NCBI GenBank assembly: GCA_011037195.1
Contig: JAAEAF010000277.1
Coordinates: 461,001 to 525,000, forward strand
Source of the DNA: Triatoma infestans
Lineage: Eukaryota > Arthropoda > Insecta > Hemiptera > Reduviidae
DNA length: 64,000 nt
Direction of reading: 5' to 3'
Made by a program: the position numbers and the translations under genes. Positions within the stretch are counted from its first letter, which is position 1. Every line of letters starts with the position of its first letter. Positions 23,758 to 34,269 of this stretch are shown here, in pieces. Below the pieces are notes generated by a model. The model worked only from the letters and a program-made list of their open reading frames with translations. It was not told where the DNA came from and did no database searches.

Positions 23758-24720
23758 TTTCTCTTACGCCTCGATATCGATATCAAATTTTCGATATCGA
23801 GTTTTCACCGGAAATATTTGTTTTGAGGTTTCCTGAATCCACAAAAGTGATTTTTAGAAATTGGACTCTATTTCGCTCGCTCTCTCACACACAGAGAGAG
23901 GGAGTGTGTGCGCATATGTATATCTTTAAAGTGAAAATCGCAGTAAGTTCAAACTTGATATTTAGTTTTAAGTTCCACGAAGGAACCTGATCATAAAGTT
24001 TTGGACAAAATCAATCAGCCAGTAGTAACATCACTATACTGTTTCTGAGATTTGCTTGTAAACGGTTCCAACATACCATATCACCTACACATATAAAGAG
24101 CTACAACTTTTTATTTGCAACATTTCTCCGGGAAAATTCATTGAAGGGGCATGTACGGAAGGGGTGGGGTATGTTTTATTGTACTATCTCTAAAGTACTA
24201 TCTTTATTGATTATACAATTCGATCATCTAAACGATATTATTTAAAATTAATAAGTGGCCAAAATTCCTAGTTTGAAGAGAATCAGTTGACCGGAAATGC
24301 GTTTCTACTTAATAGATTTTCAGTTTTCGGCTATTTCTTCGAAAACGGTTCCAACGATTTTGGTGATGTTCTACAATATAGTCTCTTTCGAGAAACTATA
24401 TATCTAAAAACCCAGTGTACGTACAGTATGTATGTATATATCCCCACCATTTATGTGTACTAATAAGGCCAATTAAACTTGGATTAAAAAATGAAAAACA
24501 CTTGAAATTCCGGGACCGCTCTTTAACACTAATTGCTCCATTAGCCTTCAAGGTGAATCGACCTGAAGAAGCTCATTGCAATATGGTCCAAAAGTTTCTA
24601 GCACACCATGGACGCGGTCTCAACCCGGAATCCCAAGTGTTTTTCATGAAAATGGCCGCGGAAACCTGAAAGAATATATATTAAAAATTCCAAGTTTGAA
24701 GAAAATTTCTTGATTGAATG
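23758..24720 (-). repeat. Partial copy of the dominant element with an unrelated insert
   Basis: The end block ctttctcttacgcctcg and a tcgatatcgagttttcaccg word start it at 23758. Monomer words run to about 24380, then resume near 24690 (attccaagtttgaagaaaat). The intervening 24400-24670 is GC-richer, has an 84-codon open frame, and looks like a separate insertion of unknown type. Confidence 0.5.
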
Positions 24721-25289
24721 TCACGTGAAAGGTCATTCACAACACTTTTAAATCAATAACATCTCCAACCACAAAAAGAGAACACATACTAAATTTTCAA
24801 CGTGTTACAAATGGGTATTTGGGTAATTTGGGTACAAATGGGTAATGGGTATTTTTTGTTACAGTTTTATTGTTTGTTGAATTGTCGTAAGAAAGAAGTA
24901 GGAAGCTCACAAAACGCATACGAGTAGGTAGCACCCTCCCGGTACAGTATGTTTTTTTTAAGGACAGTAAAACTTCATTTAAGGACTGCTCTGCAACAAT
25001 GGTCGCAATGCGGACATTTGCATACTACAAACAGCTTTATTTTTAGTCTTCTTTGTGCTAACAAAAATTAGCATTTTTTACTTTTTTTTAAAAATAATTA
25101 ACACTTGTTAATTTTTCTAGTACAATGGTAACAGTAAATATATTAACATTTTCATCACTTTATGTAAACTAATAATTTTTTTCACAAAATGGAAAACTTT
25201 CTTAAAAACATAGTGTGCGAAACACTCATTTTTTATTTGAAATTGTTTTTGCTTGCTCGCAAAATTGTTTAAAGATTCTATTTTAGTTA
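24721..25289. other. Unassigned AT-rich stretch
   Basis: Short tandem gggta-type words lie at 24811-24850. No gene is recognised. Confidence 0.35.
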
Positions 25290-25830
25290 CCCAGGATATG
25301 TTCGCTTAGAAGGAAATGTGAAGTGGCCGACATCTGGGTAGGAAGTAATGAACCCCCTTCATAGCACCGGAACTTTTCTTTGGTATAAGTGACCAGTCTA
25401 TCCTAGAAGAGCTTAGAAATGAGAAGGAATTCAAGGCTCTGGAAATCTCAGTGGACTGAAGCAGGCTAGGACTTGGTCAGCACAGTTACAACCGACTGAC
25501 AAAAAAAAATTTAGGCTTCACATGCCGATAGGTTTCCTCATGCGGTGTTTAGACTTAGGTAGAAGTGCGACCTACACTGCGATACTATTATCCAGAGAAA
25601 AAAATGGAAACTACCGGATGTTTGATGAAGCTAGACAGACCCACGCTATATCCTTCACAGATTCGGATATTCTCATACCTAACTTAAAAGGGATGTTGTA
25701 GATTGAATGGTCTCATCCCGGCACTAGTAGTGGGGGCACAGTAGATCTCCTGCTCGTAATGTTGCAGTGCTCTTCATTCCATTTAAAAAAGGGGGATTCT
25801 GGTGCATCCCCCATTGCCAGTATCAGTTAT
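25290..25830. other. GC-richer island, probable decayed transposon of unknown type
   Basis: Composition is clearly less AT-rich than the flanks, and short translated segments look protein-like but are broken by stops in every frame. One piece (SILEELRNEKEFKALEIS) is plausible coding debris. I do not recognise a family. Confidence 0.3.
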
Positions 25831-25859
25831 AATACCACTTTCTCCTCCACTTCCAACTG

Positions 25860-26700
25860 ATAGTGAGTTTTACTAAATAGTTAGTAAGAATTTGAAGTTT
25901 AAAAAAAAATGGTTCATATAAATGTGTGAGAAATGTAAAAATATAAGAGAAGGTCGTATGACACCAGATTTTGGTTAACTAAATATAATTGCTTTTTAAT
26001 GAAGACTCATAAAATAAATAAAATAAAAAAAGATTAGTTGTAGAAAAAGTAAGAACTAAAAAAAATAACAAGAAAACATTAACAACAAGAAACTCTCTTG
26101 TTTCTTGAGAACAAGAATTCTCTTGTAAGTTTCTTATTTCTAGTAAAAGTATTGGGTTGTGTCAAATTTTAGACATTGAGTTTTCACCAGAAATATATGC
26201 ATTGAAGTCTCCTGAGTAAGAAAGAAGTGTTTTTAACGAATGGTCTGCATGTGTGTGTGAACAGTATATCTCAAAAATGAAAAATCGCAGGAAGCTCAGA
26301 ATTTGATATTCCGATTTGGTATACCACCTCATCAGATACGAAGATTTTGAGCAAAATTTATCAATCGGAAGTACGACTTTACTGAATCGGTTTTTTCTTC
26401 AGCTTTCGCGATTTTTTCGAAAACGGCTCCAGCCAACTATTTTCTTTAAAATTCGTATACTAGCTTCACACACAATTACCTTTACTTTTGTCGGAAACAG
26501 TTTTCTAGGAAAATGATATTTCGTGATGTTGTGAAGGACGGTGACGTCAAGCTTTCCTCCTCTATCGAGCCTTTTCAAAACAATCTATTATACTACCGTC
26601 TATTACAGTATTATCATGCTGAAATTCTAAAGACAATAATCGGTCTGCAACAGAATAGGAATTATCTCGAAATGGACCAATGATTACCTTTAAACTTGGA
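25860..26700 (-). repeat. Copies of the dominant element
   Basis: A distal end lies at about 25945-25975 (ataagagaaggtcgtatgac, accagatttt). A second, minus-oriented copy runs from about 26153 (ttgtgtcaaattttagacat) through a short GT tract, an atcggaagtacgac variant at 26364 and gaaaacggctccagcc to about 26700. Confidence 0.55.
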
Positions 26701-27268
26701 AATCGACATACAAACGGATATTTGTGTAGGCATTAAATTTCAAATATATAAAGTGTTGGTTCTATGTTAATAGCGCGATTTTCACTACCCTACCTGCTTG
26801 TGTTAGTAAGTTAGTATCTTCCCCCACCACCTCTATATTTATGTTAAGACATATGAGCTAAATTTGAAATTTAACGAAAATTTGTCATTTTATATATAAT
26901 TGTAATAACAGGAGTAAAAGAAAGTATGTTTGCAGTTGCTTGCAGATAGCCCAAGATCGGGAGGACATAGAATATATGATGCGCAAACTAATAGAGGCAT
27001 ATTAAAAATGGGGTATAAAGATAAACATAGCAAAACCTGAGTATATCGACAACAGGCAGAGGAGACCTTACTGTAGAAGACATAAAAATCCCAAGGGTTG
27101 AGCAATTCAAATACTTGGGTTCTGTCATCAGTAAGGATGCTTCAAGTAAAAATGACGTGTTGCAGACGAATATAAGCGCAAAAGGAACAATCGGCATATT
27201 GAACCCCGTATTATGCAGCGGTAATATTCTAAATAATACCAAAAAGATAATATATAGTAGCCTGGTAC

Positions 27269-27281
27269 AATGTACACTACT
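27269..27281 (+). repeat. Target-site duplication, left copy
   Basis: AATGTACACTACT occurs here and again at 27601-27613, exactly flanking the 319-base insertion. The single ancestral copy encodes the C-T-L-L junction of the interrupted ORF. Confidence 0.85.
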
Positions 27282-27357
27282 TTGTTGTGGTGGTTGGTTC
27301 CGCAGAGCTGGAAAGCATCAGAGACATTTTCCGTAGTAGCCTGCTTCATTTTGTGGT

Positions 27358-27395
27358 CATCGACCGGTTTCGGGCGTTCGCCCATCTTCAGGATG
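27358..27395 (-). ncRNA. Hammerhead-ribozyme-like motif, type I, minimal stem III
   Basis: On the minus strand: CATC, CTGAAGA, T, GGGCG-AA-CGCCC, GAAAC, CG, GTC, GATG. The first and last blocks pair as stem I, and GTC is the expected cleavage triplet. The ACCGGT around stem III is self-complementary, which would allow stem III to form between two molecules. Confidence 0.6.
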
Positions 27396-27525
27396 CGTTT
27401 TTCAGACAGTGTGCCAACACAGACTCGTATAGAGAACTTAGTTTCACACTAACTCGTTACTCCGGAGTTAGTGTGAAACTAAGTTACTCTATACGAGTCT
27501 GTGTTGGCACACTGTCTGAAAAACG

Positions 27526-27562
27526 CATCCTGAAGATGGCGAACGCCCGAAACCGGTCGATG
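27526..27562 (+). ncRNA. Hammerhead-ribozyme-like motif, type I, minimal stem III
   Basis: Same structure as the motif in the opposite arm, with one G missing from stem II (GGCG-AA-CGCC followed by an unpaired C). Confidence 0.55.
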
Positions 27563-27600
27563 ACCACAAAATGAAGCAGGCCACGACGGAAAATGTCTCT

Positions 27601-27613
27601 AATGTACACTACT
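27601..27613 (+). repeat. Target-site duplication, right copy
   Basis: Exact second copy of AATGTACACTACT. The interrupted ORF resumes in frame inside it. Confidence 0.85.
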
Positions 27614-28132
27614 ATATGCCGCTGAGATTTGGACCTTGAATAAGGCTTTAAGAAAAAAGCTTCTAGTCACCGAGATGGATTTTTGGAGAAGGGCAGCACG
27701 AATATTAAGGCTTGAAAGAGTAATAAACGAAGAAATAAGAAAGAAAATGAACGTTTCAAAAAATGTGCTGCAAAAGGTGGAGGAAAAGATGCTTGTATGG
27801 TGCGGCCATGTAAAAAGAATGGAAGGTAGAAGGATGGCTAAAGACTGGGAAGCCGAGGGAAGAAGAAGAAGAAGGGCAGACCCAGTGAAAAGTGGATAGA
27901 TGGAGTCCGAGAAGGCCTCCACGATTACGGACTGAGAGAAGAGGATATCCGATAGATCCAGTTGGAGACTGAAATTAAAAGAAACATTCGGTTGAGGAAA
28001 ACATCAGCATTGAGGAACTCCTAAAAAAAAAAACAAAGAAAAGAAAGTTGTACGGACCCCCATTGGGGCTTTGTATAGCGTAGGGTTTCGCTCATCCACA
28101 CCGCCTAATAATCAAATAATAATAACAAGACA

Positions 28133-28684
28133 GTGTCGTGTGAGATTTTTTAAATTTTGTTCTTGTTTTTATGATACTGATAGTATTTATAATTTTAGTA
28201 CGATAATTCGCCATTTATTATCAACGTTAATGTGTACAGGTTTATTCATTTAATACATGAAGTAGTATTTACCTTGAGGGCATTATAGCGTGTTGAAACT
28301 ATATTTGCTCTATTGCTAATCGGACAGATAAACTCTTTTGAGATTTCATGCAAATACAGTAATAATGTATGTATGTACATAATAAAACACGCTAGGTTCA
28401 TATACAAAGTGAAGTAGGTATATATAGGTGGAAACTTCATCTTATATCGTTATATTCTGCACTTGAAACTTTATTTGATATTCAAAGTTTGTAAATTTGT
28501 TAACTGCATGACAGTGTACTTGTCTGCTTTAGCAATTGGTCTGTATATGTTGTATGTGTGTTATGAACAAAACGTGTCGTAAACAAGTTTCAAGAATCTC
28601 AAACCGGAAATAACAAAACGGAATATCGTTTTGTTTCTTTAGTATCCGACAAAGATAGTTTTTGTCAGTCAAATACGTCAACCT
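28133..28684. other. Unassigned stretch between two retrotransposon copies
   Basis: AT-rich with no credible gene or recognised repeat. Confidence 0.4.
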
Positions 28685-28969
28685 AGACTGGGAAGCCGAG
28701 GGAAGAAGAAGAAGGGCAGACCCAGTGAAAAGTGGATAGATGGAATCAGTCCGAGAAAGTCTCTACGGTTACGGTCTAAGTGAGGAGAGGATATCCGGGA
28801 TAGATCCAGTTGGAGACTAAAATTAATGAGGGTTGAGGAAAACATCAGCATTGAGGGAACCCCCAAAAAAAGAAAAAAGTTGTATGGACCCACATTGGGG
28901 CTGTGTAGCGTAGGGATTCCTCCTCCCCACGGACGAATAATAGCATAATGATAACAAGAGAGGGTCGTG
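28685..28969 (+). mobile_element. Second 3' fragment of the same non-LTR retrotransposon
   Basis: It starts at gactgggaagccgaggga and parallels 27845-28132 for about 285 bases, including the GAA-rich tract, the agtggatagatgga word, the ggttgaggaaaacatcagca word and the tggggct/gtgtagcgtaggg end. It differs by substitutions and small indels. Being 5'-truncated, it is an independent insertion or a local duplication. The minus-strand 136-codon open frame over it is a shadow. Confidence 0.8.
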
Positions 28970-29700
28970 TCAGTGAACTTTATTAAAAGATTTTTTTTAT
29001 TTTTCATTTTTTCGTGATTTTCTCGAAAACGGCTCCAACGATTGATTGTCTTTAAAAGTTGTTTACCCTCTACACAAATACCAATCACTGTTATCTGAAA
29101 CGTTTCTCGGGCAAATTGATTTTGGGGGGAACCTGGTAGTACAGAAGCGTTATTCTGTCCTCTAAATTACCAACTTTAGTATACGGGTAATGGGATTTTA
29201 CCAACTACATAATATTAATACAAAGAACCATTGATACAATTCCAAATTGAAAAAATCTGTGTAGCGGAAGTACACTTTTTCACAATAGATTATTGAGTTT
29301 TTGGGAATTTTCTTGGAATTGGTTACAACGACTTTCTTTAAACTTAGAATGCGTATCATTTCTATCTGAAACATTTTTTTGAAAAAAAAATTGGTTTTAG
29401 AGAGGGTATAGAGGGGGTCTGTCAGTTAGTTTAAATTTAAATTTGCACAAGCTTCTTAGTTTTGACATGCGCTCTACACCAGACCGCTCAGGTGTAGATA
29501 CAAGTAAAATCCCAGCCACCGGCTTATGGCCAGCCGAACTAACCAGTGTAAATTTGAATTTAACTTGAAATATTTCCTACAGAATAAATGTCTGGTTACT
29601 TTTATTTGAAACTTATTTTTGTCGAGAAAATTGATTGAAGGTAAGAAGATGTTCCACTTTTTCCCTTTCTAAATTCTGACTGGATTACCAAATAAATTCA
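28970..29700 (-). repeat. Partial copies of the dominant element, variant subfamily
   Basis: Minus-oriented monomers (gattttctcgaaaacggctc at 29021) are followed at 29410-29580 by a segment shared with 48005-48140 (tttaaat...gcacaagctt, then tatggccagcc...aacta). A shorter version lies at about 13600-13660. This marks a subfamily with an extra ~130-base module. Confidence 0.55.
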
Positions 29701-30240
29701 TGTCACTCATTATTTATTTACATATTACTATATTGTTTCTTTTTATTTTATTGATACATCTGTTGTTATTGGCAAATCAACCATTGAACTGTTTGACATA
29801 TTTATTACATACGTAATTTGCATATAAATTAAATTGTTGAGGTTAATGAAAATTTGACACAAACAACTTGTTTACATGTATTTAGTTCATGTTCATTCTG
29901 AAATTGATTTAAATTTTTGTTGACTTTTTTAAATGTTTTTTTTTGTCTGTCTGTTTTACAAGAACAGTTACAACGAATAGTTATCTTGCTTTCATTGTCA
30001 CTCGCTCTGGATGTCATAAACAGTAGCAAAAACATTTATTTAAACAAAAAACAACACACAAAAATCTGGTATAAACCGCGCATGCTGACTGCAAATCTCG
30101 CAGTTCTAATTGGCAAATTTCCTACAAGTTTGAAATGTTTATTTGAATACTTAGTTTCACTTATCACCCGTCAGATGGTGCAGCAATACATTTTATAAAA
30201 ATGACGTTATAGAGTGAAGGAAGGTTAAATGAAAGAATTA
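29701..30240. other. Mostly unassigned AT-rich stretch
   Basis: At about 30061-30150 an aaaaatctggtataaacc word and tcgcagttctaattggcaaa resemble a degenerate start of the dominant element. Otherwise nothing is recognised. Confidence 0.4.
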
Positions 30241-30560
30241 AGCTTTTTTATATGAATGGTAGTAGTTGACCCACCAAGTAGTTCCATTGAAAGAGTAGTA
30301 CATTATTTTTGAAATAGCATTTTAGTGGAAAACTGAGATTCGCCGCTTTTTCCATAGAAACTTTGAAAATTAAATTTCCCTGCAAAAATCTTTCAATGGA
30401 TATGTGTGTGCATCTGTCAGTTAGTATGGGAAGTTCAAAGAAACTCTTTGGAACCATTTTCAAGATAATCGCTGAGAGAGAAAACTGATAAAAAATTCAT
30501 TCAGTACATTTGCACTTCTGGTTAATGGATTTTCACTGACACTTTCATGCCAGAGGCCCT
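30241..30560 (+). repeat. Decayed monomer of the dominant element
   Basis: Plus-oriented words include aaattaaatttccctgcaaa, aaactctttggaaccatttt and gcacttctggttaatggatt. Confidence 0.5.
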
Positions 30561-31142
30561 ATCGCTGATGGTGGATCAAGTTTGAACTAGTTGCGTTTCC
30601 ATTTATTTTTTTTTTTATACTCACATAGTGCCTCCAAAAACATTTCTTTCGCGTCAAAATATGTAGTAATTTCGAAAAAAAAAAAAAAAAAATTAATGCA
30701 ATGAAAAAAAAAATTCTGCATTAAATTTCCACCGACAAATTAGAAGAGAGATCTTCAAATTGACCTCTTCACTTCTGATTTTAAGCATCTCTTATTACAC
30801 TCTTGGGCGGACGGGGGGCAGCGACATAATAAATTTTTTCTTTGAAGAATTCTTGATTCTTTTTGTTCAAATAATTGATAAATTGTCAATATATTTGTTG
30901 TCTAGTTTTCATTTTAGATGTTTCATAAATAGTAAATTTCATGAAATCTAAAAGTAGGAGGGTGTATGTTATACTAGTAATGGCATATTTTATTAAGGTC
31001 ACGTATATAAAAATGTAGATGGTAATGGGGCATGAAAAATGTTAGTTTAAAAAGGGTGTATATATATATATAAAGAAAATGTGTCGTTTCCCTACATCTT
31101 TCTATACTTTTGTACAAGAGAGTCCTATTTCATTCCAACCTT

Positions 31143-31176
<34 letters not shown>

Positions 31177-31264
31177 TGCTTCGCACTGAAAAAAAAAATT
31201 GCCCTGACATTTATTGGCACTTATTTCTGTAAAAAAAAAAAAAAAAAATTGTATATTTTGTTTA
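30561..31264. other. AT-rich stretch with simple repeats
   Basis: Poly-A and poly-T runs lie near 30608 and 30678-30692. An (AC)n then (AT)n tract is at 31143-31177, and a poly-A run at 31231-31248. No gene is seen. Confidence 0.5.
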
Positions 31265-31860
31265 CTTTCTATTACTGCTGCAGTAAAAGGAAGTATTGCG
31301 ATCGCGTCAAATTTATGAAATTCAATTTTCACCGGAAATATTTGTTTTGGACTTCCTTGAGTAAGAATTTTTTTGTTTTTTTTTAACGAATGGTTTATAT
31401 ATATATAAACAAAATTCGCAGGACTTCGTTTACTATTTGCATACATAAATACCGGTCACTTTTATTTGAAATATTTCCCTGGGCAAATTGATTTTTTATT
31501 TTGTGGTTCTGTGGGAACAGTGAGAGTTAAGCTTACCTAAAAAGTATTTCTTCAGTATAACATCTATGGTACTACCACTTAGGTAATATTAATATACATT
31601 TGAACCCTTAGTAGAATTACAAATTTGAAGAAAATCGGTTAACTGGTGGAAGTACGACTTTATAAGTTTTTGCGTTTTTTGAAATTTTCTCAAAATCGAT
31701 ACCATTGGTTTTCTTCTTTGAACTTGGAATCCTAACTGCACAGGTATAAAAACCTATCACTGCTATTTGAAACATTTTTCTGTAAAAATTGCTTTAGAAG
31801 GTTTTTATTTGCAAAATCTGTGACGTTACATTACAAATGATAAATTTTAGTTTGTGCAGT
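31265..31860 (-). repeat. Partial copy of the dominant element
   Basis: The end block ctttctattactgctgcag, gtaaaaggaagtattgcgat and cgcgtcaaatttatgaaatt is followed by minus-oriented monomers to about 31810. The distal hairpin end is absent. Confidence 0.6.
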
Positions 31861-31936
31861 GTTTGGCTCTATTTTTTTTTGGATTACAGTGTGTTTCATA
31901 CAGTACGTACCTGCCAGCTGGGCCAGTCTATACATA

Positions 31937-33036
31937 CAGGGTGTCCCATTTAAACGGGCCACTTTTGAAATAACTCTTAAACGAAGCAAGATATCTAATA
32001 AGTGAACATAACGTTTGTTGAAGTATTTTCTCTCTAGTTTATGATGGTGTTAATGTTATTTGATTTTATTGCCACCTTACACATTAAATCGGTGGTTGAA
32101 AGTGGCGATTTCCTTTTGACCCCCCACTTTTTACTACTTTATTGGAAACTATTAATGAAATGAAGAAAAAAGCCGTTAATTTCACTTCAATATTTCAAAC
32201 CGTTGGCGAGATATTCAATCATAAAGATTCAATTTTCGTCGTTTTTTTCCTATTTCTCTTTTTCATAAACTAAAATTAAAAGCGGATTTTCTTATTAATT
32301 TCGAATAAATAAGAGGATTCAAATGCTGTTAAAACTTGAAAGCTATTTCAAAACCATAAGTGACTTAAAAATTAGGTAAAACATCATTAAAATAAAACAA
32401 TTTTCCAGTTTATTCACAAAAATCGATAAAAAATATATCCTATTTATTCAAAATGACTTCCTCGGCTTAAACGGCACAAGGGCAGTCGCTGCCCAACATA
32501 TGAAGTTGCTAATCGTATCATGTCTAAGCAGGTTTGGATTAAGTCTTCTCTAGGTGCTTCTGGAGTTGTTGGTTTCTTCGTATAAATTTTTTCTTTGAGA
32601 CATCGCCAAAGAAAAGATCAAGAGGGTTTAAATCTGGCGATCTGGAAGGCCAGCTTGCGGGTCCCATTCTCCCGCTCCAGCTTTTAATGTTAGTTTACGA
32701 AACAGAAAAATAGGAAAAAAAACGACGAAAATTGAATCTTTATGATATCTCGGCAGCGGTTTGAAATACTGAAGTGAAATTAACGGCATTTTTCTTCATT
32801 TCATTAGTAGTTTTCAATATCAATCTTCAATTCATTGATAGTAGTAAAAAGTGGAGGTCAAGGAAATCGCCACATTCAGCCACTGATTTAAGGAATAAGA
32901 CGGCAATAAAATCAAAAACATTAACACCATTATAAACTAGAGCGAAATTACTTCAACAAACGTCATATTCAGTTTTTAGATATCTTGCTTCGTTTAAGAA
33001 TTATTTCAAAAGTGGCCCGTTTAATGGGACACCCTG
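31937..33036. mobile_element. Tc1/mariner-like element with long (~335 bp) inverted repeats
   Basis: It begins CAGGGTGTCCCATTTAAACG at 31937 and ends with the reverse complement (one base fewer in the TTTAA run) at 33036. The arms match over about 335 bases (31937-32270 and 32700-33036), with notable divergence near 32830-32910. The 5' flank is TA; the 3' flank reads TT, so a TA duplication may have mutated. The middle carries a minus-strand transposase remnant. The length of the inverted repeats is unusual for typical mariners (about 30 bp) and the element looks like a foldback derivative. Confidence 0.8.
32455..32690 (-). pseudogene. Tc1/mariner-type transposase C-terminal remnant
   Basis: Minus-strand translation gives PASWPSRSPDLNPLDLFF, then after a one-base frameshift WRCLKEKIYTKKPTTPEAPR and EDLIQTCLDMIRLATSYVG. 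The SPDLNPLD block is the region around the third catalytic acidic residue in DD(D/E) transposases of this superfamily. The rest of the catalytic domain and the DNA-binding domain are missing, so it cannot support transposition. Confidence 0.8.
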
Positions 33037-33044
33037 TTATGCAC

Positions 33045-33480
33045 CCTATCATCTTCTATACTTTTTTATGGTACTTTTATTTTAAATTTCTCGAAAGCGA
33101 CTTTGAAAATTGCTTTAAACTTGGAATACTTACAACAGTGAAGCAAATAAAAGTGAACCTTTTATTAGAAACATTTTTCTGGGAGGAAATAACCTTCTGG
33201 GGGGTCTGGGGAAATCTTGTAAAGTTCAGGTTTGTAGAGAGCGCTGCCTTTTCTAGACTACAAAGTAATGTAATCATACTGTTATGTGTTTATATGCAGA
33301 TAACCAACTTAAATGTTCAACCAGTACTGTATTTGTTTGTTAGGGTCACTTTAAGTGGAAATTCCTAAGTATGTCAATAATGGTTATTAAATGAAAGTAA
33401 TTTTGTGAGTTTGGTAACATAATATCATGCGAGTGTTTCACAATATATATTGTTTGTATTTAATGGTAAGAGAGAGTATT
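33045..33480 (-). repeat. Decayed monomers of the dominant element
   Basis: Words at 33080-33190 (tttctcgaaagcgactttg, attagaaacatttttctggg) mark minus-oriented monomers. The 127-codon plus-strand open frame across the mariner end and this repeat is not credible as a gene. Confidence 0.5.
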
Positions 33481-33901
33481 GTGGGATCAATACAATAAAG
33501 TAATATAAATTTGGCTTTGAGACCAGTTTATCTAGTCAGTTATAATAATATTATCCATGTTTATTGATCAGTAAGCAGCAGTACGTTCGTTACATCCCAC
33601 TCACAACATGTTTACATCTTTCACTTCTACAACCCTCTCTTTCTTGTTTTTCCTGTCATCCAGCTTTCTTTTCTTATGGAATTATAAGTAGACAAAGAGC
33701 CAGGAGCTCTGGTTCGATCTTCAGGAGATCTATGATTGCTGATCTTCTAGTACTACTAAAAGAGGACATAATTCAATTATTTTTATCACACAATCAGAAT
33801 TTGAAGTTTTGATTGGAAAAATATGTTTTGTGGTCCCCTGAGTATAAGAAAATAGTTCTTTACGAATTGTGTGTGTATGTATGTGTGGTGGTGGTGGTGG
33901 T

Positions 33902-33943
<42 letters not shown>

Positions 33944-34104
33944 AGAATATCTTAAAAATGAAAAAGTCGCAGCAAATATTCCTTTTAGGTATATTACCGA
34001 TCAGAAGTGCCAGAAATTTATTTTTTGCGATTTTCTAAAAACTTGTTATATATATATATCCGTACCCACACATACACAACCACACACACAAGAATAGAAT
34101 AGAA
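33481..34104. other. Unassigned stretch with GGT and (TG)n tracts
   Basis: A (GGT)n tract at 33885-33904 passes directly into (GT)n at 33904-33941, followed by words of the dominant repeat (cttaaaaatgaaaaagtcgcag). A run of G at 34106-34116 marks the 3' boundary of the next element. Confidence 0.6.
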
Positions 34105-34269
34105 GGGGGGGGGGGAGCCTCATTCCACTGCGACCTACAAATTGAGGTCTCTTGTGGATCCCCTTAAGTTACAGAACAGCCCCCAGCTTTGCCCTCCTAA
34201 TCAATCCTAGCAAAGCTGAGAGCGGCTCCGTCATGAAGCTTTCAGCTTCGGGATTGCCCGTTTCCAATT

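Larger units (their letters stand above)
27282..27600 (-). mobile_element. 319-bp hammerhead-bearing head-to-head insertion (Penelope/retrozyme-like)
   Basis: The unit has two 136-base arms that are near-perfect reverse complements (27320-27455 and 27465-27600) with a 9-base loop. One arm has a 38-base extension (27282-27319) that forms a tail. Each arm carries a hammerhead-like motif. It encodes no protein and is bounded by a 13-base target-site duplication (27269-27281 and 27601-27613). One complete copy next to a 5'-and-tail-truncated inverted copy recalls the partial inverted copies common in Penelope-like elements. Related units are at 4438-4618 and 40601-41060. Confidence 0.8.
26930..28132 (+). 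pseudogene. Non-LTR retrotransposon ORF2 3' half, interrupted by an insertion
   Basis: Frames join to give the end of a reverse transcriptase (FKYLGSVISKDASSKNDVLQ near 27107) and then SSLVQCTLL up to 27281. After a 319-base insertion the text resumes in frame with YAAEIWTLNKALRKKLLVTE (27612 onward), FWRRAARILRLERVINEEIR and EEKMLVWCGHVKRMEGRR. This thumb/C-terminal region is typical of RTE/CR1-like elements. The reading frame ends near 27950 and the 3' UTR ends at an aataatcaaataataataac tail. The upstream part (26930-27100) is frame-shifted and the 5' half is missing. Confidence 0.8.

Noticed and set aside
24560..24605. Another hammerhead-like motif (ctgaagaagctc ... caaaagtttc)
   Set aside because: It resembles the 5' core but has no GAAAC, no complementary stem II and no cleavage triplet.
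27128..27385. Minus-strand protein starting MGERPKPVDDHK
   Set aside because: It reads through the hammerhead-like arm and antisense to a retrotransposon RT; the same peptide appears wherever the arm is present (also at 4.5 kb).
28678..29088. 136-codon minus-strand ORF
   Set aside because: It lies antisense to the 3' end of a non-LTR retrotransposon and a repeat monomer.
31937..33036. Intact mariner transposon
   Set aside because: Only the transposase C-terminus is present, with a frameshift; the catalytic and DNA-binding parts are missing.
32985..33368. 127-codon plus-strand ORF
   Set aside because: It spans the end of the mariner-like element and decayed repeat monomers; composition is random.
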